Assembly (NCBI GenBank): GCA_902777835.1
Contig: CACYVC010000005.1
Coordinates: 62,001-126,000, forward strand
Length of the DNA stretch: 64,000 bases
Direction: 5' to 3'
Origin: an uncultured Bacteroidales bacterium
GTDB lineage: Bacteria; Bacteroidota; Bacteroidia; Bacteroidales; Muribaculaceae
Shown: one piece after another, positions 62,416 through 64,000 of the stretch
How the letters are laid out: each line of letters begins with the position of its first letter
How positions within the stretch are numbered: position 1 is the first letter of the stretch
Notes under the pieces: generated by a model
What the model was told of the DNA's origin: nothing
Database searches by the model: none
Seen by the model: only the letters and a program-made list of their open reading frames with translations
Made by a program: the position numbers and the translations under genes

Positions 62416-63810
62416 TTAGAACTCGCAATTATTGGGAGTACGGGGGAAGGCGATGACGTCGCGTATGTTGGCCATGCCAGTCACAAATAGTACAAGACGC
62501 TCAAAGCCAAGGCCGAAGCCACTGTGAGGCACAGTGCCATACTTGCGTGTGTCGAGATACCACCACATGTCTTTCATAGGTATTCCAAGCTCATTGATGC
62601 GGGTCAAGAGCTTATCATAATCGGCTTCACGCTCTGAGCCACCGATGATTTCGCCAATCTGGGGGAACAGCACGTCCATAGCGCGTACCGTCTTGCCATC
62701 GTCGTTCTGTTTCATGTAGAACGCCTTGATTTCCTTAGGATAATCGGTAAGGATTACAGGACGCTTGAAGTGCTTCTCCACCAAGTAACGCTCATGCTCG
62801 CTCTGCAAGTCAACGCCCCATTTCACTGGGAACTCAAACTTGGCACCACTCTCCTCAAGAATCTTGATGCCCTCGGTATATGTCAAGCGCACAAACTCAT
62901 CTTTGAGCACGCTATTGAGGCGCTCAATAAGGGTGTTGTCATACATCTTGTTCAGGAACTCGATGTCGTCCTGGCAATGGTCAAGAGCATACTTCACGCA
63001 ATATTTGATGAATTCCTCTGCGAGGTCCATATTGTCATTGATGTCGTAGAATGCCATCTCGGGTTCAATCATCCAGAACTCAGCCAAGTGACGGGGAGTG
63101 TTGCTGTTCTCAGCGCGGAAAGTGGGACCAAAGGTGTAGATGGCACCTAGCGAGGTGGCGCCAAGCTCACCCTCGAGCTGACCACTCACTGTGAGACTTG
63201 TCATCTTGCCAAAGAAATCCTTGCTGTAATCAATCTTGCCGTCCTCGGTGCGGGGCATGTCGTTCACGTCGAGGGTAGTAACTTGGAACATCTCACCTGC
63301 TCCCTCGGCATCACTTGAGGTGATGAGAGGAGTGTGAAGGTAGAAGAACCCCTTATCGTTGAAGAACTTGTGAATGGCAAATGCCAAATGGTGACGGATG
63401 CGGAAGATGGCACCAAAGGTGTTGGTGCGCATGCGCAAGTGTCCTATTTCACGCAGGAACTCTAGAGTGTGGCCCTTCTTCTGCAAAGGATACTCCTCGG
63501 CCGATGCAGTGCCATACACCTCAATCTCCTCGGCCTGAACCTCATAGCTCTGACCCTTGCCCATCGAAGCAACTAGCGTACCTATCACGCACAGGCTGGA
63601 GCCAGTGGTGATGGGTTTGAGCTGCTCATCGGTGAATTTCTCAAGATTTACAACGATTTGAAGGTTGTTGATAGTGGAGCCATCGTTAAGTGCGATAAAC
63701 TGCACGTGCTTGTTGCCACGACGGGTCCTAACCCAACCTTTCACACACACTTGTTGGCCTTCGAGTTCGCCACTGAAGACGTCAACAATTTTTGTTCGTT
63801 TTATTGCCAT
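62416..63810 (-). CDS. asnS: Asparaginyl-tRNA synthetase
   Basis: Class IIb aminoacyl-tRNA synthetase charging tRNA-Asn. An N-terminal OB-fold anticodon-binding domain (about 15-115; [19 protein letters not shown]) is followed by the catalytic domain: motif 1 region around [20 protein letters not shown], motif 2 with [20 protein letters not shown], and motif 3 [16 protein letters not shown]. The C-terminal [15 protein letters not shown] is typical. The length of 464 aa is normal. It is preceded by an rluB-like gene on the same strand across a gap with CACTAAT repeats. Confidence 0.97.
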   Translation of the reverse strand: MAIKRTKIVDVFSGELEGQQVCVKGWVRTRRGNKHVQFIALNDGSTINNLQIVVNLEKFTDEQLKPITTGSSLCVIGTLVASMGKGQSYEVQAEEIEVYGTASAEEYPLQKKGHTLEFLREIGHLRMRTNTFGAIFRIRHHLAFAIHKFFNDKGFFYLHTPLITSSDAEGAGEMFQVTTLDVNDMPRTEDGKIDYSKDFFGKMTSLTVSGQLEGELGATSLGAIYTFGPTFRAENSNTPRHLAEFWMIEPEMAFYDINDNMDLAEEFIKYCVKYALDHCQDDIEFLNKMYDNTLIERLNSVLKDEFVRLTYTEGIKILEESGAKFEFPVKWGVDLQSEHERYLVEKHFKRPVILTDYPKEIKAFYMKQNDDGKTVRAMDVLFPQIGEIIGGSEREADYDKLLTRINELGIPMKDMWWYLDTRKYGTVPHSGFGLGFERLVLFVTGMANIRDVIAFPRTPNNCEF

Positions 63811-63876
63811 AATAAATTATATCTTTTAAATGCTATGAGGCGCTTCACTGTTCCCAAATCGGGGCGCGAAGCACCT

Positions 63877-63904
63877 CACTAATCACTAATCTCTAATCCC
63901 AAAT
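63877..63904. repeat. 7-nt repeat array (CACTAAT)
   Basis: Four contiguous units, CACTAAT, CACTAAT, CTCTAAT, CCCAAAT, between asnS and the rluB-like gene. Confidence 0.8.
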
Positions 63905-63932
63905 CTCATTTTTTGTTCAAAAAACGAATGAA

Positions 63933-64000
63933 TTATTCAAATGAGTTTTGTTTCAAGAAGTTAACCTCTTCCTGTGTGAGGTAGCGCCACTTGCCGCGAG
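63933..64000 (-). CDS. Pseudouridine synthase, RluB-like, C-terminal end (5' part outside window)
   Basis: The frame open to the right edge reads RGKWRYLTQEEVNFLKQNSF then E and TAA. This matches the C-terminal end of RluB/RsuA-type pseudouridine synthases (RGKWRxLT-EE-NFL). Adjacent rluB and asnS genes are seen in other Bacteroidales. Only 22 residues are visible, so the assignment is tentative. Confidence 0.6.
   Translation of the reverse strand, partial: RGKWRYLTQEEVNFLKQNSFE

Overview
The window looks like chromosomal DNA of a gut-type Bacteroidales bacterium, most likely near Muribaculaceae or Prevotellaceae; the exact genus is inference. The pointers are type IX secretion (a PorV gene and three giant cargo proteins with near-identical C-terminal sorting tails), Bacteroidota promoters (TTTG, about 20 bp, TAnnTTTG), DUF4270 and DUF5106 proteins, absence of obvious Shine-Dalgarno sites, and dockerin-plus-FGE secreted proteins.

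Layout. 1-7257: 3' end of recG, a DAACS dicarboxylate symporter, a tandem pair of secreted paralogs of unknown function, and pnp. 7546-25613: the accessory heart of the window, three giant secreted proteins (1502, 2070 and 1830 aa) in tandem on the minus strand. They share signal peptide, core and sorting tail, each has its own set of modules, and a 1.3-kb gene-free gap holds a possible small RNA. 26107-38039: a GxxExxY cassette between inverted repeats, then housekeeping genes (rlmI, rseP, dxr, a dockerin/FGE protein, pseudouridine catabolism psuK-psuG, a FAD oxidoreductase, a Bax-inhibitor-1 protein, argS). 38284-42578, plus strand: an AspT/YidE-type transporter, MarC, porV, ispF. 42642-48075, minus strand: glpA-glpB without glpC, then a frameshifted BspA/dockerin/FGE surface protein. 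48204-49954: a nucleotide-sugar dehydrogenase and a frameshifted four-helix-bundle gene. 50008-64000, minus strand: rluD, PASTA, TPR, kdsA, rsmE, a nucleoside MFS permease, a bifunctional nuclease, mnmA, DoxX, DUF5106, tRNA-Thr(CGT), DUF4270, a glycogen-synthase N-domain protein, asnS, and the 3' end of an rluB-like gene.

How it fits together. PorV belongs to the type IX outer-membrane machinery that would export and anchor the three giant proteins; recG, pnp, rlmI, rluD, rsmE, mnmA, argS and asnS are information processing; dxr and ispF are non-mevalonate isoprenoid steps; kdsA makes Kdo for the outer membrane.

The strongest unexplained signal is in the gaps. Many intergenic regions are filled with degenerate tandem repeats of exactly 7 nt (words such as ACTTAAC, CGATAAA, ATTATGC, AACTATG) or exactly 9 nt (TCTAGnnnn). 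These arrays run into genes and supply stop codons, last residues and once a start codon. A second signal is a TATCTAAAAT box that lies just before the start codon and, inverted, just after the stop codon of the giant surface-protein genes; a copy also lies in a putative promoter-to-terminator non-coding transcript between them.
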